Origin: a virus
Strand: one strand, 5' to 3'
IMG/VR virus record: IMGVR_UViG_3300010370_005113
Coordinates: 1-64,000 of that record
Length of the DNA stretch: 64,000 nucleotides
The position numbers and the translations under genes are program-made. Below the pieces are notes generated by a model. The model was not told the DNA's origin and ran no database searches. It was given only the letters and a program-made list of their open reading frames with translations. Below, piece after piece: positions 1 to 7,461 of this stretch; position 1 is the first letter of the stretch; each line of letters begins with the position of its first letter.

Positions 1-1
1 C

Positions 2-247
2 TTTAAGACATCTGAAAAAATTAAACCCGAAGAGTGGATTGAAAACTATTTCGTTCAAGAAATGTTTTATGCCGCTGCTTACTATGAATTAACTGATATT
101 CCTCCAGTTAAACTCATTACAATCATGGTAACACCTGGCGGTGAAGTCAAAATATTTGACAAAAGAAATAAAAACGATTATATTAAGTTATTAGTTCGCT
201 ACATTAAAGAATTTGTATCTCACAGTACTAGGCCAGATGGAGAATGA
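2..247 (+). CDS. C-terminal part of a PD-(D/E)XK-type phage nuclease (5' truncated)
   Basis: The reading frame is open from the first bases of the window, so the gene starts upstream and only the last 81 codons are visible. The segment has the pattern seen at the end of phage PD-(D/E)XK exonuclease-like proteins: a helix with Gln and paired Tyr (FVQEMFYAAAYYELT), a strand (LITIMVTPGG), an acidic/Phe turn (KIFDK), then a helix ending in KEFV. The catalytic core is outside the window, so nuclease activity cannot be judged. The stop codon overlaps the start of gp33 by 11 bases, which suggests co-transcription with the replication and late-transcription genes. The family assignment rests on pattern recognition of a short segment and is tentative. 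Confidence 0.55.
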   Translation, partial: FKTSEKIKPEEWIENYFVQEMFYAAAYYELTDIPPVKLITIMVTPGGEVKIFDKRNKNDYIKLLVRYIKEFVSHSTRPDGE

Positions 248-494
248 ATTAGAAAAAGTACTAGAAAGTAAGTTTTTCTGTCCATCAAGATTTGCTCAAG
301 AAATTGAAAATCTTGTGCAGTTAAATGTTGAAATGAATTATATTGATGCTATTGTTCATTTTTGTGAACAGAACAATATTGATTTGGAATCTGTACCAAA
401 ATTAATTTCAAAACCACTAAAAGAAAAAATTAAGTACGAAGCAATGGAACTTAATTTTTTGAAAAAAAGTTCTAGAGCGAAACTACCTCTTTAA
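237..494 (+). CDS. 33: Late transcription coactivator gp33
   Basis: This 85-residue protein matches the gp33 family of T4-like cyanophages. In T4, gp33 bridges RNA polymerase carrying the late sigma factor gp55 and the sliding clamp gp45, and activates late promoters. Visible features are an acidic N-terminus, a helix with YIDAIVHFCEQNNID, and the typical C-terminus with KPLKEKIKYEAMELNFL followed by a short basic tail ending KLPL. A longer frame exists from a TTG at 213, but the ATG at 237 gives the family's usual length and overlaps the previous stop in the common phage style. Position directly before gp59 agrees with T4 gene order. The many NATAAATA late promoters in this window are its expected targets. 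Confidence 0.85.
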   Translation: MENELEKVLESKFFCPSRFAQEIENLVQLNVEMNYIDAIVHFCEQNNIDLESVPKLISKPLKEKIKYEAMELNFLKKSSRAKLPL

Positions 495-497
495 TGA

Positions 498-1085
498 ATG
501 ATGCCTTTTGACTCATATAAAACTTACTTGTCCTTGAAGAATCATTTCACCAAGGACAGTTATGATTATTTTAAATATTGCGGAAAAAGTCGTGCAACCA
601 TTCAATCTTTTTATAAGAGAAAAGACAGAATGTGGTTTGAAAAAGTTGCAAGACAGAAAACAGATCAGGAAGTTGTAGATTTTTTTGTTGCAAATTTTGT
701 TTCTTGTAATGATCCAGAAACACTCTGGATTGGTGAAATGATTAAAGAAGGAGAGAATAGATATCAGAACTGGCAGAAAAAAGTTCAATCACTCTCTTAT
801 ATTTTTAAGGAAGAAAGTCAATCTTTGTTCAATGAAAATAAGTTTGAAGATGTATTTAATTGTACAAAGGGACACCCACCACTTCTCAAAAAGTTTCTGA
901 CTGGTAAAGTCAGTTTAGAAACTTTAGTTATCTACGATAAAATTTTTTCCTATTCAAACAACTTTGATAAAAAACTTCAAGACCCAGTGTGGGAAACCGT
1001 CAGTCGTAGAATTAAAAAATATAATCCATTCATCCAAATAGATATATTTAAATATAAAAAAATTTTAAAGGAAATAATTTTGTAA
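498..1085 (+). CDS. 59: Helicase loader gp59
   Basis: This 195-residue protein resembles T4 gp59 (217 residues), which loads the gp41 replicative helicase onto gp32-covered fork DNA. Shared features are the N-terminal YKTYLSLKNHF helix, DSYDYFKYCGKSR followed by a KRKDRMWFEK motif, the VDFFVANFVS helix with ETLWIGE soon after, and a C-terminal half with LLKKFLTGKVSLETLVIYDKI and DPVWETVSRRIKKY. It follows gp33 with a 3-base gap and precedes gp32, as in T4. There are two adjacent ATG codons at the start; either is possible. Confidence 0.9.
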   Translation: MMPFDSYKTYLSLKNHFTKDSYDYFKYCGKSRATIQSFYKRKDRMWFEKVARQKTDQEVVDFFVANFVSCNDPETLWIGEMIKEGENRYQNWQKKVQSLSYIFKEESQSLFNENKFEDVFNCTKGHPPLLKKFLTGKVSLETLVIYDKIFSYSNNFDKKLQDPVWETVSRRIKKYNPFIQIDIFKYKKILKEIIL

Positions 1086-1108
1086 CTAATTTGGGGCAGC
1101 AAAGTCGG

Positions 1109-1167
1109 GTAGGGGTATTTGACTTGCGTAAGTCCCCATTTTATTTTATAAATATTTTTACCCCTAC
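1109..1167 (+). promoter_or_regulatory. Inverted repeat enclosing a late promoter, upstream of a mobile-type ORF
   Basis: GTAGGGGTA (1109-1117) is the exact reverse complement of TACCCCTAC (1159-1167). The late promoter motif TATAAATA (1147-1154) lies between the arms, and a smaller hairpin (GACTT/AAGTC, 1121-1134) is nested inside. The right arm ends 9 bases before the ATG at 1177. An upstream read-through transcript would contain both arms and could fold near the ribosome binding site. A transcript from the embedded late promoter would start in or after the right arm and could not fold. This is the architecture known for T4 homing endonuclease genes. Confidence 0.6.
1147..1154 (+). promoter_or_regulatory. 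T4-type late promoter TATAAATA
   Basis: Exact match to the T4 late promoter -10 box, 22 bases before the ATG at 1177 and inside the hairpin at 1109-1167. Confidence 0.6.
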
Positions 1168-1176
1168 TAAAAGAAT

Positions 1177-1584
1177 ATGAATTTTAACTGTAAAGGATTG
1201 AATGAAATATTTTGTATCGATGGTCCAGAATATATGGACATTGATAACACCCCAATATATGCTAACACTGGATGGGGAAAGAAGGGATGGAATCATACTG
1301 ATGAAGCAAAGGAAGCAATCTCTAAAGCAAATACTAAATATACTCCAGAAGAAAAAATACAAAAATGGAAAGAGAGTAGAGAAAAAAGTAAAGAGAAAAG
1401 ATTAGAACAGCAGAAAAAATGGAGAGAAGAAAATAGAGAAAGGAAAAGAGAGATTGATAAAATATACAGAGAAAAAAATAAAGAAAAAATAAAAGAAACA
1501 CAAAAAAGATACAAAGAAGAAAATAAAGAAAAACTCAAACAGATGCATAAATTGTATTATGAAAAAAAGAAAAATAAATATTAA
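1177..1584 (+). CDS. NUMOD3-like, Lys/Glu-rich coiled-coil protein (homing-endonuclease-associated type)
   Basis: The 135-residue protein has two parts. Residues 1-50 contain FCIDGPEY and then a GKKGWNHTDEAKEAISKA segment that fits the NUMOD3 DNA-binding motif (Gly-rich start, His-Ser/Thr-Glu, KEAISKA helix) found in homing endonucleases. Residues 51-135 are an almost uninterrupted Lys/Glu/Arg-rich coil with a repeated KNKEKIKE-like unit, a type often next to GIY-YIG or HNH domains. No GIY-YIG or HNH catalytic residues are present, so it is either a nuclease-free relic, a truncated endonuclease, or a DNA-binding partner. It interrupts the gp59-gp32 neighbourhood and has its own hairpin-enclosed late promoter, both typical of mobile genes. 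Confidence 0.6.
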   Translation: MNFNCKGLNEIFCIDGPEYMDIDNTPIYANTGWGKKGWNHTDEAKEAISKANTKYTPEEKIQKWKESREKSKEKRLEQQKKWREENRERKREIDKIYREKNKEKIKETQKRYKEENKEKLKQMHKLYYEKKKNKY

Positions 1585-1632
1585 GGTACTTTGTTTTCGT
1601 AAAATTTTGAAAGAAATTATTTTGGAGGGTTC

Positions 1633-1977
1633 ATGAGTTTCTTTAGATCAGAAGTCGTCCGTGCAGAGATGGCTGAAATTGCAGAACTGCAAGAAGAAGT
1701 TTATTCAAATGTCTTTAAGTTTCCTGCAATGTCTAAAGAAGGAAAACTTCAGCACGTTGAACTTTTGGAAAGACTTTTAGATAAACAAAAAGTTCTTTAC
1801 ACAAGAATGAGTTTATCTGATGATCCAGAAGCACAGGAAATGAAAGAACGTATCATGCAATCTGCAAGAATGATGGGTATGCCGCCTGGAACTGACATGA
1901 CTGTTATTTTGAATAACATGTCCAGAATGCTAGAATCCATGAAAGAACAGATTGACAAAACAGGTTCCGACCTGTAG
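1633..1977 (+). CDS. DUF1825-family protein
   Basis: This 114-residue, largely helical, cysteine-free protein begins MSFFRSEVVRAEMAEI and continues with EELQEEVYSNVF-, GKLQHVELLERLLDKQKVLY and RMSLSDDPEAQEMKERI-like segments. That order resembles the cyanobacterial DUF1825 family, in which a helical hairpin of about 110 residues starts with a similar SEIV segment. I recall homologues annotated this way between gp59 and gp32 in cyanomyoviruses. Its function is unknown. A strong Shine-Dalgarno sequence (GGAGG, 1625-1629) supports the start. Position between helicase loader and ssDNA-binding protein suggests a role in replication or expression, but nothing in the sequence proves it. Confidence 0.7.
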   Translation: MSFFRSEVVRAEMAEIAELQEEVYSNVFKFPAMSKEGKLQHVELLERLLDKQKVLYTRMSLSDDPEAQEMKERIMQSARMMGMPPGTDMTVILNNMSRMLESMKEQIDKTGSDL

Positions 1978-2025
1978 AATAACGAAGTACACAAAGGCCA
2001 AATCCTATTAATCCGAGGTAATCTA

Positions 2026-2970
2026 ATGTCTTTTTCAGATCTTAAAAAGCAATCCAAACTGGGTTCTCTAACTTCCAAACTGGTAAAAGAAGTTGAGAAG
2101 ATGAGCACCACTTCTGGTAGTGGTGATGAGCGTCTCTGGAAACCCGAACTTGATAAAACTGGAAACGGTTTTGCAGTTATTCGTTTCCTCCCTGCCCCTG
2201 AAGGTGAAGATGTTCCCTGGGCAAAAATGTATTCCCATGGTTTCCAAGGTGCTGGTGGTTGGTATATTGAAAACTCTCTGACCACCATTGGACAAAAAGA
2301 TCCCGTGTCCGAATTTAACCGCAAACTCTGGAACAGTGGTAGCGATAAAGATAAAGAAACTGTTCGCAAGCAGAAGCGTAAACTGTCCTATTATTCCAAC
2401 ATTTACGTTGTAAAAGATCCTACTAATCCTCAAAACGAAGGTAAGGTCTTCTTGTTTAAGTATGGTAAAAAAATCTTTGATAAGATTATGGAAGCCATGC
2501 AACCTGAGTTTGAAGACGAAACTCCTATCAATCCTTTTGACTTCTGGCAGGGTGCTAATTTCAAACTCAAAATCGTAAAGAAAGATGGGTATTGGAATTA
2601 CGACAAGTCTGAATTTGGCGCGGTTGAACCGCTACTGGATGATGACGATGCTCTTGAAGCACTCTGGAAGAAAGAGTATTCTCTTGCAGCAGTAACAGCA
2701 CCAGATCAATTCAAAACTTATGAAGAACTTGAGAACCGTTTGAATACTGTTCTTGGTCTTCAAAGCACTACACGTTCTCGTGCTGTGGTTGAGCAAGAAG
2801 ATGATCTTGAAGAGTATGAGCAAACTCCTACCGTTCAAGATCGCGTGGTAGAAGAACTGGAGCAATCTTATGCTCGCTCTAAAGCACCTTCACTTCCTAA
2901 GATTTCTCAAGAAACCGATGAAGATGAAGATGATGCTCTCTCATACTTCCAGCGTCTTGCTGAAGATTGA
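2026..2970 (+). CDS. 32: Single-stranded DNA-binding protein gp32
   Basis: gp32 coats single-stranded DNA during replication, recombination and repair. The 314-residue protein has the family's three parts. The N-terminal basic cooperativity region contains SDLKKQSKLGSLTSKLVK. The core OB-fold includes RFLPAPEGEDVPW, YYSNIYVVKDPTNPQNEGK, FKYGKKIFDKI and WQGANFKLKIVKKDGYWNYD. The C-terminal tail is acidic, ending DEDEDDALSYF, and is the usual docking site for partner proteins. Unlike T4 gp32, which binds zinc through three Cys and one His, this protein contains no cysteine at all. The region that holds the Cys cluster in T4 is here replaced by GGWYIENSLTTIGQKDPV. The Shine-Dalgarno GAGG lies about 10 bases before the ATG. 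Confidence 0.95.
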   Translation: MSFSDLKKQSKLGSLTSKLVKEVEKMSTTSGSGDERLWKPELDKTGNGFAVIRFLPAPEGEDVPWAKMYSHGFQGAGGWYIENSLTTIGQKDPVSEFNRKLWNSGSDKDKETVRKQKRKLSYYSNIYVVKDPTNPQNEGKVFLFKYGKKIFDKIMEAMQPEFEDETPINPFDFWQGANFKLKIVKKDGYWNYDKSEFGAVEPLLDDDDALEALWKKEYSLAAVTAPDQFKTYEELENRLNTVLGLQSTTRSRAVVEQEDDLEEYEQTPTVQDRVVEELEQSYARSKAPSLPKISQETDEDEDDALSYFQRLAED

Positions 2971-3984
2971 TTATTCGTAAAGTCTAATATTATCTGCTTT
3001 CTTAAGGGTCTCAGAAACATACTGCTGAGACCCTTTTTTGTAGGGCATAATATCTTCAAGGTCATTGAAGACTACATTTAAGTAACGTGGTTTTAGAACA
3101 AAAATATTTCTTTTATCATTTTCAATTTTTGCTTCATATTCATAGTTCGTAATTGGTGTAACTACTTGTGTTGATGGAAGAGTTTCGTAATAACCAAGTC
3201 CATCATCATAATATTCATAGTAATATGCATTTCCAACACCGATATTTCCATCAACAGTAAAGATTGCTTCTTCATTTCCACTTATAGATGGATTAGCAAC
3301 AGAAGGAACCGATGGTAATTCGTAAGTAAATGAAATTGCAATATCATCAAATGGTGCAAGAACTGATTTTACTATAAATCTTCCATTGAAAACACGTTCG
3401 GATATGTTGTTGATATAAATTTGAGAACCTACTTGCAGTCCTTTAATACCGTTGTTCATTGTAACGGTGACTGTCTTTGTTGCAGAACCAGCACTACCTG
3501 CGAAGATTTGGTTGATTGTTGTTTTTGTTACTTGAATAAAGTTTCCGTTGGTTCTCCAAGTATTTGGAGTTGTAAGACCACCTGGAAGAACCGTTGCACC
3601 TGAAGAGTTCTTAATCTCCACAGTTTCGTAATGATGAACTCCTGAATATAAAGTTTCGTAAGAACCGTATTTTTCCAAAAGAATTTGATCAAAAGAAGTT
3701 TGTGGTAATGGCCATTCTGTTTGGATATTCAGAATATTATTTGAAAGAAGCACTACCCAATCAAGAGTTTCATCTCCATAAAGTTTGTATGCAACATTAT
3801 CTGGTCTTTCGTCTCCAATGATTTTGTATTTTGTAAAGTAGTTTAGATTTCTAAAGATATCATCTCTTAATTTTCCACGTTTAAAAAGATTTTTTACAGG
3901 AGAATAACTTGAGATCTCCTGTCGATTAGCATCACGACTAACGTATTCAAAGTTTGGTACTTGTCTGAAATATGGTTTCGCCAT
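2971..3984 (-). CDS. 53: Baseplate wedge protein gp53
   Basis: The N-terminal 100 residues carry the gp53 signature: PYFRQVPNFEYVSR, a LFKRGKLRDDIFRNL segment, IIGDERPDNVAYKLYGDETLDWVVLLSNNI and EWPLPQTSFDQIL. The C-terminus (YEYEAKIENDKRNIFVLKPRYL, then a YVSETLKKADNIR tail) completes the family pattern. gp53 joins the wedges to the hub in T4 baseplate assembly. At 337 residues it is much longer than T4 gp53 (196). The extra part, about residues 135-245, contains a beta domain with the pattern GLQVGSQIYI-x-N-FNGRFIVKSV, which recurs three times in the 1992-residue structural protein at 21841. It converges with gp32 with no gap and is co-transcribed with gp48 upstream. Confidence 0.9.
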   Translation of the reverse strand: MAKPYFRQVPNFEYVSRDANRQEISSYSPVKNLFKRGKLRDDIFRNLNYFTKYKIIGDERPDNVAYKLYGDETLDWVVLLSNNILNIQTEWPLPQTSFDQILLEKYGSYETLYSGVHHYETVEIKNSSGATVLPGGLTTPNTWRTNGNFIQVTKTTINQIFAGSAGSATKTVTVTMNNGIKGLQVGSQIYINNISERVFNGRFIVKSVLAPFDDIAISFTYELPSVPSVANPSISGNEEAIFTVDGNIGVGNAYYYEYYDDGLGYYETLPSTQVVTPITNYEYEAKIENDKRNIFVLKPRYLNVVFNDLEDIMPYKKGSQQYVSETLKKADNIRLYE

Positions 3985-3986
3985 TT

Positions 3987-4895
3987 TTAGAATCCTATTT
4001 CGTGATCTGTATATTCCTCATGATAAACAGGAGTAAGTTCTTGGAATTGCATACTTAAAGAATATGCAACCATAGTTCCGTCTTCATAAGTCATATAAGA
4101 TCCAAGAGGTGTATAATCAACAGAGAAGTTTGTAAGAGCACACTCCTTAATTAGATTAATTCCTGGATGTGGTTTTGTTTTATCTTTTCCATATTGGTAT
4201 TCAATTTTAAAAACATTGGGTGCTTGTAGAAAAAGTCCATTTCCGTTTTTAACAGCCATATGTTTTTTGAAATATTTAATGATTGCTTTAATTTGAGTTG
4301 CTTCAGATTGCTCTCTTGCAGACATTTTAAATTGAAAACTGAATGGTCTTAATTGTGGACCTTGGAAAAGAAGTTCTAGATTGGGATTTAGAACGATACC
4401 ATCAGTTCTTGCAAGCACATTATTGATACCTGCTGCTTGTCCCGCAAGATATTTTTTAATTTGTTCTTTATATTGTTGTGCGGTATCTGCAATTAATTTT
4501 GCATCGTTTGGAAGATTAAGGGTTCCTTCTATTGTATTATAAGATGCTCTAAATATCGCAGCATCAATAGCATTAAGACTATCAGGACCCCAATCAACAG
4601 AGTTTTGATCGCTTATTCCTGCTTGTATTGCTATGAATACTGGGTCTTCATTTACTTTTGAAAAACCTGGTCTAGGAAGTTTGAATTTATCAACTCCCGT
4701 TACACCACCTGTAGTCGATAAATTTCTTTTATCTACTGCTACTGTATATGCCTGAAATTTTATCCTATCCTGTGTTGGCGACATAAAGGATGGATATGTA
4801 AGTCTTTGGGATTGTTCTACTTTTGCTTGGGTTGGAGAAATCGAAGTGGGGTATACCCCATCGTTAGCATCTTGAGCAGTTTGTGCGGTAGTCAC
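3987..4895 (-). CDS. 48: Baseplate tail tube cap gp48
   Basis: The 302-residue protein matches cyanophage gp48, the cap on the baseplate hub from which the tail tube grows. Recognisable segments are IKFQAYTVAVDKRNLS, the NNVLARTDGIVLNPNLELLF-type strand with LRPFSFQFKMSAREQSEA, the IIKYFKKHMAVK helix, and a C-terminal NFSVDYTPLGSYMTYEDGTMVAYSL-type region. These are hallmarks of the tail-tube fold shared by gp19, gp48 and gp54. The start codon is GTG (4893-4895 on the complementary strand), preceded by a strong Shine-Dalgarno AAGGAGGGAG. It is followed by gp53 after two bases. Confidence 0.9.
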   Translation of the reverse strand: MTTAQTAQDANDGVYPTSISPTQAKVEQSQRLTYPSFMSPTQDRIKFQAYTVAVDKRNLSTTGGVTGVDKFKLPRPGFSKVNEDPVFIAIQAGISDQNSVDWGPDSLNAIDAAIFRASYNTIEGTLNLPNDAKLIADTAQQYKEQIKKYLAGQAAGINNVLARTDGIVLNPNLELLFQGPQLRPFSFQFKMSAREQSEATQIKAIIKYFKKHMAVKNGNGLFLQAPNVFKIEYQYGKDKTKPHPGINLIKECALTNFSVDYTPLGSYMTYEDGTMVAYSLSMQFQELTPVYHEEYTDHEIGF

Positions 4896-4970
4896 TAAAC
4901 TCCCTCCTTAAATATAAGAAGACTAAGCATCTCAGTTTTGTGTAGAGTATGAGACATTTATAAGGAGTTT

Positions 4971-5360
4971 TTATTTATTTAGACGAAATTTTCCATATTG
5001 CAGTGAGATTAATTCATCCAACTCATTATACTTAACGACGTGAAGTTTACCTGCAACTTCTTCCCAAGTATACTGTCTTGACTGTCTCCAATGAAAATTA
5101 AGACCTTTAAACCCCCATCCATAAAGTTCAGTGCAAGCAATTAATGGATGCTGATCGTATTCAATTTCTGGGGTCTTTGGATTGTAAATGAATGTATAAA
5201 ACTTTCCTGGTTCTGGATATAATACTTCTTCTTTAAAAACGTCCATAATAATAAGCATTACATCTTCTGGATCTCCACTCCCTAACTCCTCAACTCTTTT
5301 GAGAACTTCTTTGGTTCTTGCTGTACCTGTTCCTACATACTGCCCGAAACCTTCCGCCAT
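4971..5360 (-). CDS. Conserved T4-like phage protein of unknown function in the head/baseplate operon
   Basis: I do not firmly recognise this 129-residue protein. It has an N-terminal helical part (KEVLKRVEELGSGDPEDVM) and a beta-rich C-terminal part with PGKFYTFIYNPKTPEIEYDQHPLI-type strands and GWGFKGLNFHW. The Pro-Gly-Lys-x-Tyr start of the beta part and the G-LN-HW motif recall small structural or DNA-end proteins next to gp4 in T4-like phages, such as gp2, but I cannot confirm that. The stop codon of gp4 and this start codon share one base, so translation is probably coupled. Its stop codon overlaps a minus-strand late promoter motif that would serve gp48. Confidence 0.75.
   Translation of the reverse strand: MAEGFGQYVGTGTARTKEVLKRVEELGSGDPEDVMLIIMDVFKEEVLYPEPGKFYTFIYNPKTPEIEYDQHPLIACTELYGWGFKGLNFHWRQSRQYTWEEVAGKLHVVKYNELDELISLQYGKFRLNK
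4972..4979 (-). promoter_or_regulatory. T4-type late promoter AATAAATA overlapping a stop codon
   Basis: The plus strand reads TATTTATT, giving AATAAATA on the minus strand. The motif overlaps the TAA stop of the 4971-5360 gene and lies 76 bases upstream of the gp48 start, so it would drive gp48-gp53. Confidence 0.45.
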
Positions 5361-5803
5361 TACTTAATCCCTAATTCTTCTTCGGTGATTACTTTGAACT
5401 CCAGCATTCTATCGGCACACCACTCCTTTGCAGCTTTCCATTTTGCTTGATTGACTGCATAAGTTTTACATTCGTGTAGGTAAGATTTAGTCACTCTTGA
5501 TTTTTGCTTGGGGGGAACTGTTTGTTTCTTTGGTTTTACTTCAATCACATAAGTTTTAATTTTACCAGATTGCTCCTTGACTTTAATTAAGTAATCTGGA
5601 AAGTATCTGTGAACGCGATTATCTACTGGAGATACGTATCCAATACAAAACTCTTCCGAAGCCCAAGACACTATACTAGGATTATGATCGCACCAATAAC
5701 AAAAGCGTCTTTCCCAACTGCTTCTGCAAATAATATTGTTTGGATCGCCTTGATATTTTTCTGGATAAGATGGTTTGTAGATACTCTTAAGACTTTCCGC
5801 CAT
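5360..5803 (-). CDS. 4: Head completion protein gp4 (TnsA-like nuclease fold)
   Basis: T4 gp4 (about 150 residues) completes DNA-filled heads before tails join. This 147-residue protein has the same opening: IYKPSYPEKYQGDPNNIICRSSWERRFCYW, then a VSWASEEFCIGYVSPVDNRVHRYFPDYLIK-like central region and YVIEVKPKKQT. The HRYFPDYLI ... VIEVKPK pair is the D...E-x-K signature of the TnsA/restriction-endonuclease-like fold, so nuclease activity is possible though unproven in phage heads. A minus-strand TATAAATA lies 30 bases before its start, which makes it the first gene of the leftward late operon. Confidence 0.85.
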   Translation of the reverse strand: MAESLKSIYKPSYPEKYQGDPNNIICRSSWERRFCYWCDHNPSIVSWASEEFCIGYVSPVDNRVHRYFPDYLIKVKEQSGKIKTYVIEVKPKKQTVPPKQKSRVTKSYLHECKTYAVNQAKWKAAKEWCADRMLEFKVITEEELGIK

Positions 5804-5833
5804 TATCCTGACTACATAATATATTAGTAAAAG

Positions 5834-5841
5834 TATTTATA
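5834..5841 (-). promoter_or_regulatory. T4-type late promoter TATAAATA, leftward
   Basis: TATTTATA on the plus strand is a perfect TATAAATA on the minus strand, 30 bases upstream of the gp4 start. It lies 1 base before the rightward gene start at 5843. Confidence 0.65.
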
Positions 5842-5842
5842 G

Positions 5843-6706
5843 ATGCTAGGACCAAGATCTAGATCAGGAGTTGGTGGTGGAAGTGATATTGTTAGACCTA
5901 GTGAAGTTCGTCAAACACCAATAGCAATACCTGTTGTCCCATCCCAAGATACTTCTGGAACCGGAAAAAGTCCCGGTAGTCCAAAGACAAGTTCTTCTGC
6001 TGGGGCATCTTCGCGTAATATAGACTACTATAAAGCAAAAGCATCTGGAATATTATCTCCAGCATTAACTTCTCATTATCGTTGCAAATTTTCTCCAGCT
6101 ACTTTAAATGGTGCTTTATTAAATTTTTTAAAGGATGGAGAATCACTTTTTCCTGGGTCAGACTATTCGAATATAGTTAACCAGGAAATAATTGAACTTT
6201 CTTGTTCGGAGGCATCTCTACCTGGTGCTTCCTTAATGACGAATGAAATTGCTGACGATCACACTGGAGTTACAGAAAGACACGCATATAGAAGACAATA
6301 TGATGATCGAGTTGATTTTACTTTCTATGTGGATACTAATTATAGAATTATAAACTTCTTTGAAAGATGGCTTTCTTATTGTGCTGGTGAAAACGAACAA
6401 TCAAAAGGACTATTAGAAAACAGAAATTATTCTTATAGAATGCCTTGGCCCAAAGATTACCAGACCGATAATCTATACATTACAAAATTTGAGAGAGATT
6501 TTAATAGTTCACTAGAGTATCAATTTATTGGTGCATATCCTATCAGTATTAATTCTATGCCCGTGTCTTATGATACATCTCAACTTTTAAAATGCACAGT
6601 TTCTTTTACTTATATTCGATACGTAAGAAAAGTAGATGTTAATGATCCAACATTAGGATTAAATGATTTACCTGGAAGTCCCTTATCAACATCTCCAGTT
6701 GTCTAA
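5843..6706 (+). CDS. 54: Baseplate tail tube initiator, gp54-like
   Basis: The 287-residue protein has a low-complexity Ser/Pro/Gly-rich N-terminus (residues 1-58) and then a tail-tube-fold domain. Supporting segments are SHYRCKFSPATLNGALLNF, IELSCSEASLPGAS, RHAYRRQYDDRVDFTFYVD, INFFERWLSYCAG and YQFIGAYPISINSMPVSYD, ending in KCTVSFTYIRYVR. These match the strand order of gp19/gp48/gp54-type proteins. gp48 is encoded just to the left on the other strand, which makes gp54 (tube initiator, 320 residues in T4) the best assignment. A tube-like baseplate protein of another name is the alternative. No good Shine-Dalgarno is visible before the ATG. Confidence 0.65.
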   Translation: MLGPRSRSGVGGGSDIVRPSEVRQTPIAIPVVPSQDTSGTGKSPGSPKTSSSAGASSRNIDYYKAKASGILSPALTSHYRCKFSPATLNGALLNFLKDGESLFPGSDYSNIVNQEIIELSCSEASLPGASLMTNEIADDHTGVTERHAYRRQYDDRVDFTFYVDTNYRIINFFERWLSYCAGENEQSKGLLENRNYSYRMPWPKDYQTDNLYITKFERDFNSSLEYQFIGAYPISINSMPVSYDTSQLLKCTVSFTYIRYVRKVDVNDPTLGLNDLPGSPLSTSPVV

Positions 6707-6712
6707 TAAATA
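6705..6712 (+). promoter_or_regulatory. T4-type late promoter AATAAATA overlapping a stop codon
   Basis: AATAAATA overlaps the TAA stop of the gp54-like gene (6704-6706). It lies 27 bases before gp26. Confidence 0.55.
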
Positions 6713-6739
6713 ATCACACTGAAATTTCTATAGGACATT

Positions 6740-7459
6740 ATGCCTTTACCAAAGATCTCTACGCCAACATATGAGTTGGAATTACCTTCCACAGGACAGA
6801 CAATTAAATATAGACCTTTCCTTGTAAAGGAAGAAAAACTTTTAGTTATTGCACTTGAATCTGAAGATACGAAACAGATTACCACTGCAATTAAAACCGT
6901 TATTAAAAATTGTATTGAAACAAAAAATATTAAAGTAGAGTTTCTTCCTACTTTTGATATTGAATATCTCTTCCTTAACATTCGCGGTAAGTCAGTTGGA
7001 GAAGAGATCGAAGTTAATATCATCTGCCCAGACGATGGAGAAACTACAGTTCCCATAAAGATTTTTGTAGATGATATTAAAATTGAAAAAAATCCAGAAC
7101 ATAATAATCGAATTAAACTTGATGATTCGATTATGATGGAAATGAAGTATCCTTCATTAGATCAATTTATTAAGAGTAATTTTGATCTCTCTTCTGATAC
7201 TACAATGGATCAATCCTTTGAATTAATCTCTTCGTGTATTGATAAAATTTATACCGAAGAAGAAGTTTGGTCTGCAAATGATGTAACTAAAAAAGAATTA
7301 ATGGAATTTTTGGATCAGATGAACTCAAATCAATTTAAAGAAATTGAAACGTTCTTTGAAACAATGCCTAAACTTTCTCATACAATTAAAGTAAAAAATC
7401 CAAAGACAGAAGTTGAGAGTGAAGTTACGTTGGAGGGTCTCTCAAGTTTTTTCGTATAG
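6740..7459 (+). CDS. 26: Baseplate hub subunit gp26
   Basis: The 239-residue protein fits the T4 baseplate protein family that includes gp26. It begins PLPKISTPTYELELPSTGQ and continues with IKYRPFLVKEEKLLVIALES, a TAIKTVIKNCI helix, FLPTFDIEYLFLNIRGKSVGE and an ICPDDGE turn. The second half (EVWSANDVTKKELMEFLDQM, then ETMPKLSHTIKVKNP) is the usual helical end. gp26 acts in hub assembly in T4. It starts the rightward hub operon and is followed after two bases by a very short gene. Confidence 0.88.
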   Translation: MPLPKISTPTYELELPSTGQTIKYRPFLVKEEKLLVIALESEDTKQITTAIKTVIKNCIETKNIKVEFLPTFDIEYLFLNIRGKSVGEEIEVNIICPDDGETTVPIKIFVDDIKIEKNPEHNNRIKLDDSIMMEMKYPSLDQFIKSNFDLSSDTTMDQSFELISSCIDKIYTEEEVWSANDVTKKELMEFLDQMNSNQFKEIETFFETMPKLSHTIKVKNPKTEVESEVTLEGLSSFFV

Positions 7460-7461
7460 GT

